The notes under the pieces are model-generated. The model saw only the letters and a list, made by a program, of their open reading frames with translations, was not told the origin of the DNA and ran no database searches. From Buttiauxella agrestis ATCC 33320 (lineage in GTDB: Bacteria > Pseudomonadota > Gammaproteobacteria > Enterobacterales > Enterobacteriaceae), in contig NZ_JMPI01000033.1 in assembly GCF_000735355.1 (NCBI RefSeq), positions 1 through 49,993 of the forward strand: 49,993 nt of DNA. Reading direction: 5' to 3'. The position numbers were made by a program, and so were the translations under genes. This document shows positions 47,760-49,993 of the stretch, piece by piece. Within the stretch, counting starts at the first letter, position 1. Each line of letters starts with the position of its first letter.

Positions 47760-49376
47760 TCAACCACTAATGTTATAGAATTCTTTAATATAAAGATTCT
47801 CCGGTAGCTCTTTGACATTATACTCAGGATATTTCCCTGAAGATGTTTGATAATAGGAATCACCTACTGCAGACATATTAGAAAATTGACTGCTACAATA
47901 TTTATCTAATAGTGAGCATCCTAAAAAATAGTTTGGCTCATTATTAACACCTAGCAATTGTAATATTGTCGGTGTTAATGACAAACTGTTATAAGCATGT
48001 GCATCAATTTTTTGATGAGTAATATTTGCACCATGAAGAATCAAAGGAATTTGATCTACGAAGTAATCCGCATTAATTCCAAAGGATTTTTTAAACTCAG
48101 GCGTTGGGAAAGTTGAATGATCTGAAGTAATTATTAACAACGTGTTTTTATAAAAACCACTCTTATCAAAAAAATTAATGAAATTACCAAGCTGAGCATC
48201 ATAATTAAAAAATTTATTATAATATGGATTTTTCCCATCATTATACTTCAGGTCAGGACTATCTCTACCGTGATGAGTTCCAGAAGGATAGACTCCGATG
48301 AAAAAAGGTTGTTGTTTCTGGTCCAACAAAAGTTTTCTCAATGCTGCAAATGTCTGCTTATCAGTCATGCGATCATCTTGATATCCATCGAAATCACCCA
48401 TCCCATACACCTGCGTGAAAGACATGCTTTTAAGCATGGTATTTAGAGTGCTATGTTTTTCCGTTGAGGCTAAAAAGTATGTTCGATAACCATACCTATT
48501 AAGTATTTCAGGAAGTGATACAAGTCGCTTTTGGTAGATAGAAGTTACTTTTTCGTTTGAAATTTGTGCAAACCCGTCTTGTTGGGAATTATTACCATCT
48601 TTGTATTGATATGCAGAAGTTAGCTGGCCTCTCAAACCCCTAAAAGTTGCGGCAGTGTGATTATAATAGTTTTCAAAAACTATAGAAGAATCATAAAGAG
48701 CATCTATATTTGGTGTAATATTCAGTTGTTGATTATTAACCTTATCAATAATTGATGATGACATTCCTTCAGTAAATATCACAATGACATTTTTAGTGTC
48801 CTTATTAAGGAGGGAGGTAATCGGCCCTTCATTCCAGACACTTGCTTTTAAGTATTTTTTCGCGTATTCCGGGTAATTGTAATCAGGTTTGTACGTGATT
48901 TGTGAATAATAGGAAGAGATTGTATTGGCAATTGCATGCAATGGCACCGGCAACATAATTATTATAACGGCAATTATTGATGCACCCAATATTTTAATTG
49001 ATTTTTTTCTAGGTTTTGATTTAACCATGCGGATAAACAAAGAAGAAAAAACAAACGCAAATACTATAAATGATAATTTAGCTATAGCATTGATACCTAA
49101 TGCTGAATACTCACTAGCATTGGATAATGTCAGCGGGAGAATATAATAACCACTAGAATATACTGATGCGACTTGCACACCTAACAAAGCGTTATAAGTA
49201 AACCAAATAACACCTTTGAATTTCAGATTAGATGACAGGATGAAAAAATATATTATTGAGCTTTCCAAATAAATCCAAAACAGAAGATCCAATCTTCCAC
49301 TTAAGGACACTAAGACTCCCGACAAAATAAAAACTATAACAAGCGGAAATAAATTAGAAAAATATCTCATATTCAT
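47760..49376 (-). CDS. Sulfatase-fold membrane transferase (LtaS/phosphoethanolamine-transferase-like), O-antigen locus
   Basis: A 538-residue protein with four or five N-terminal membrane segments (about 8-28, 32-48, 60-80, 97-116, 128-150) and an extracytoplasmic sulfatase-like domain. VIVIFTEGMSSS (about 197-208) matches the metal/nucleophile motif of LtaS-type enzymes, with TPNIDALYDSSIVFENYYNH, GTHHGRD and LLIITSDHST as the other metal sites. The gene is far richer in A+T than its neighbours, as in horizontally exchanged O-antigen genes. It may add phosphoethanolamine or phosphoglycerol to O-antigen sugars (inference); a sulfatase role is less likely given the membrane domain. Confidence 0.75.
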   Translation of the reverse strand: MNMRYFSNLFPLVIVFILSGVLVSLSGRLDLLFWIYLESSIIYFFILSSNLKFKGVIWFTYNALLGVQVASVYSSGYYILPLTLSNASEYSALGINAIAKLSFIVFAFVFSSLFIRMVKSKPRKKSIKILGASIIAVIIIMLPVPLHAIANTISSYYSQITYKPDYNYPEYAKKYLKASVWNEGPITSLLNKDTKNVIVIFTEGMSSSIIDKVNNQQLNITPNIDALYDSSIVFENYYNHTAATFRGLRGQLTSAYQYKDGNNSQQDGFAQISNEKVTSIYQKRLVSLPEILNRYGYRTYFLASTEKHSTLNTMLKSMSFTQVYGMGDFDGYQDDRMTDKQTFAALRKLLLDQKQQPFFIGVYPSGTHHGRDSPDLKYNDGKNPYYNKFFNYDAQLGNFINFFDKSGFYKNTLLIITSDHSTFPTPEFKKSFGINADYFVDQIPLILHGANITHQKIDAHAYNSLSLTPTILQLLGVNNEPNYFLGCSLLDKYCSSQFSNMSAVGDSYYQTSSGKYPEYNVKELPENLYIKEFYNISG

Positions 49377-49599
49377 GCTAGGATAACCAAAATGAATTTC
49401 AATACAAATGCCTTAAGCAAACATTTACTTATACTCTGCGTTTTCATCTATTACTCATCCACTGGACTTACACATATACATCAAAAACATTATGCTGTTC
49501 TTTATATTTCTTGCACTAGAGAGATAGAACATCTTATGACACTCTCAATGCTGAAGTGATATACAATATATCAATATTGCACAGAACATTGATTTGAGT

Positions 49600-49993
49600 T
49601 TATTGACGTAAAATTCGCAGAATAATCTCTGTTTGATGTTCCATCAAATTTACGTCACCATGCGATTCCACATTCAGACGCACCACCGGCTCGGTGTTTG
49701 AGCTGCGCAGGTTAAAGCGCCAGTCGGCAAACGCCATGCTCACGCCGTCCGTGTTATCGATCTCTTCCGCGTGCGGCGCAAAGTGCTGCTGTACGCGTTC
49801 AATGGCGACTGTCGGGTCCGCCAGCTTGCTGTTGATTTCCCCGCTCGCCGGCCACGCCGCCATGCGGTCACACACCAGTTCGCCCAGGGTTTTGCCTTTC
49901 AGGCACAGCAGTTCCGTCACCAGCAGCCACGGGATCATCCCGCTGTCGCAGTAGGCAAAATCGCGGAAATAGTGGTGGGCGCTCATTTCCCCA
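49600..49993 (-). CDS. manB: Phosphomannomutase ManB/CpsG, partial (C-terminus)
   Basis: The last 130 codons of an alpha-D-phosphohexomutase; the rest lies beyond the window. [24 protein letters not shown] (sugar-binding GEMSAHH motif) and the phosphate-binding [15 protein letters not shown] near the end identify ManB/CpsG, which makes mannose-1-phosphate for GDP-mannose. Its GC content returns to core level after the AT-rich gene before it. manB is a common last gene of O-antigen or colanic acid clusters near gnd. Stop TAA 49602-49600. Confidence 0.9.
   Translation of the reverse strand, partial: GEMSAHHYFRDFAYCDSGMIPWLLVTELLCLKGKTLGELVCDRMAAWPASGEINSKLADPTVAIERVQQHFAPHAEEIDNTDGVSMAFADWRFNLRSSNTEPVVRLNVESHGDVNLMEHQTEIILRILRQ

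Noticed and set aside
49391-49560. 57-codon rightward frame after the sulfatase-like gene
   Set aside because: AT-rich DNA, no ribosome-binding site, no recognisable feature; likely chance.

Overview
The window is chromosomal DNA of an enterobacterium (order Enterobacterales, most likely family Enterobacteriaceae). The evidence is near-complete collinearity with the Escherichia/Salmonella his region (yeeX-yeeA-sbmC-dacD-sbcB, plaP, yeeY-yeeZ, hisLGDCBHAFI, wzzB, gnd), a Salmonella-type cbi/cob operon, and scattered REP (PU/BIME) and ERIC repeats. I cannot name the species from the sequence alone. Core genes are moderately GC-rich; the last 2 kb before the right edge drops to strongly AT-rich O-antigen-type DNA.

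Layout. Positions 1-4100 are accessory: two tandem Rossmann oxidoreductases (the first cut by the window edge) downstream of a MarR-family regulator, a frameshifted nlp/sfsB-like pseudogene, a HigBA-type toxin-antitoxin pair, and the periplasmic copper protein gene cueP behind a MerR-type (CueR-like) promoter. Positions 4080-7123 are an ABC uptake operon (binding protein, ATPase, permease) ending with a purine/pyrimidine-base deaminase. A yhdH/acuI-type reductase gene follows, then about 540 bp of repeat-like non-coding DNA.

Positions 8878-25621 are one long leftward cobalamin operon, in transcription order cbiA-B-C-D-E-T-F-G-H-J-K-L, cbiM-N-Q-O (cobalt uptake), cbiP, cobU-S-T. It is headed by a cobalamin riboswitch (about 25725-25913). 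Most genes overlap by 4-20 bases, and REP elements sit at three of the few junctions. Divergent from cbiA is pduX (L-threonine kinase), which feeds the aminopropanol branch of B12 synthesis; no pdu genes or pocR are present here. Together these genes encode the anaerobic corrin pathway from precorrin-2, cobalt import, nucleotide loop assembly and Thr-phosphate production. cobD, cobA and cysG are not in the window.

Positions 27076-37252 hold the yeeX, yeeA, sbmC, dacD, sbcB, plaP, yeeY and yeeZ core. A GABA transaminase gene is present between plaP and yeeY, where E. coli K-12 has none, and yeeDE and yefM-yoeB are absent. Positions 37450-44685 are the complete his operon with leader peptide and attenuator. 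The right end holds wzzB, gnd (no ugd between them), an AT-rich membrane sulfatase-fold transferase gene and the C-terminus of manB/cpsG, which marks the his-proximal end of an O-antigen locus.

I found no clearly new multi-gene defence or mobile system. The most interesting items are regulatory or mosaic: a proposed two-register switch in the B12 leader, a terminator placed directly before the gabT ribosome-binding site, a REP read in frame at the start of cbiJ, an ERIC element that supplies the end of sbmC, two small unrecognised ORFs, and the uncharacterised transporter-deaminase operon with tandem operator-like repeats.
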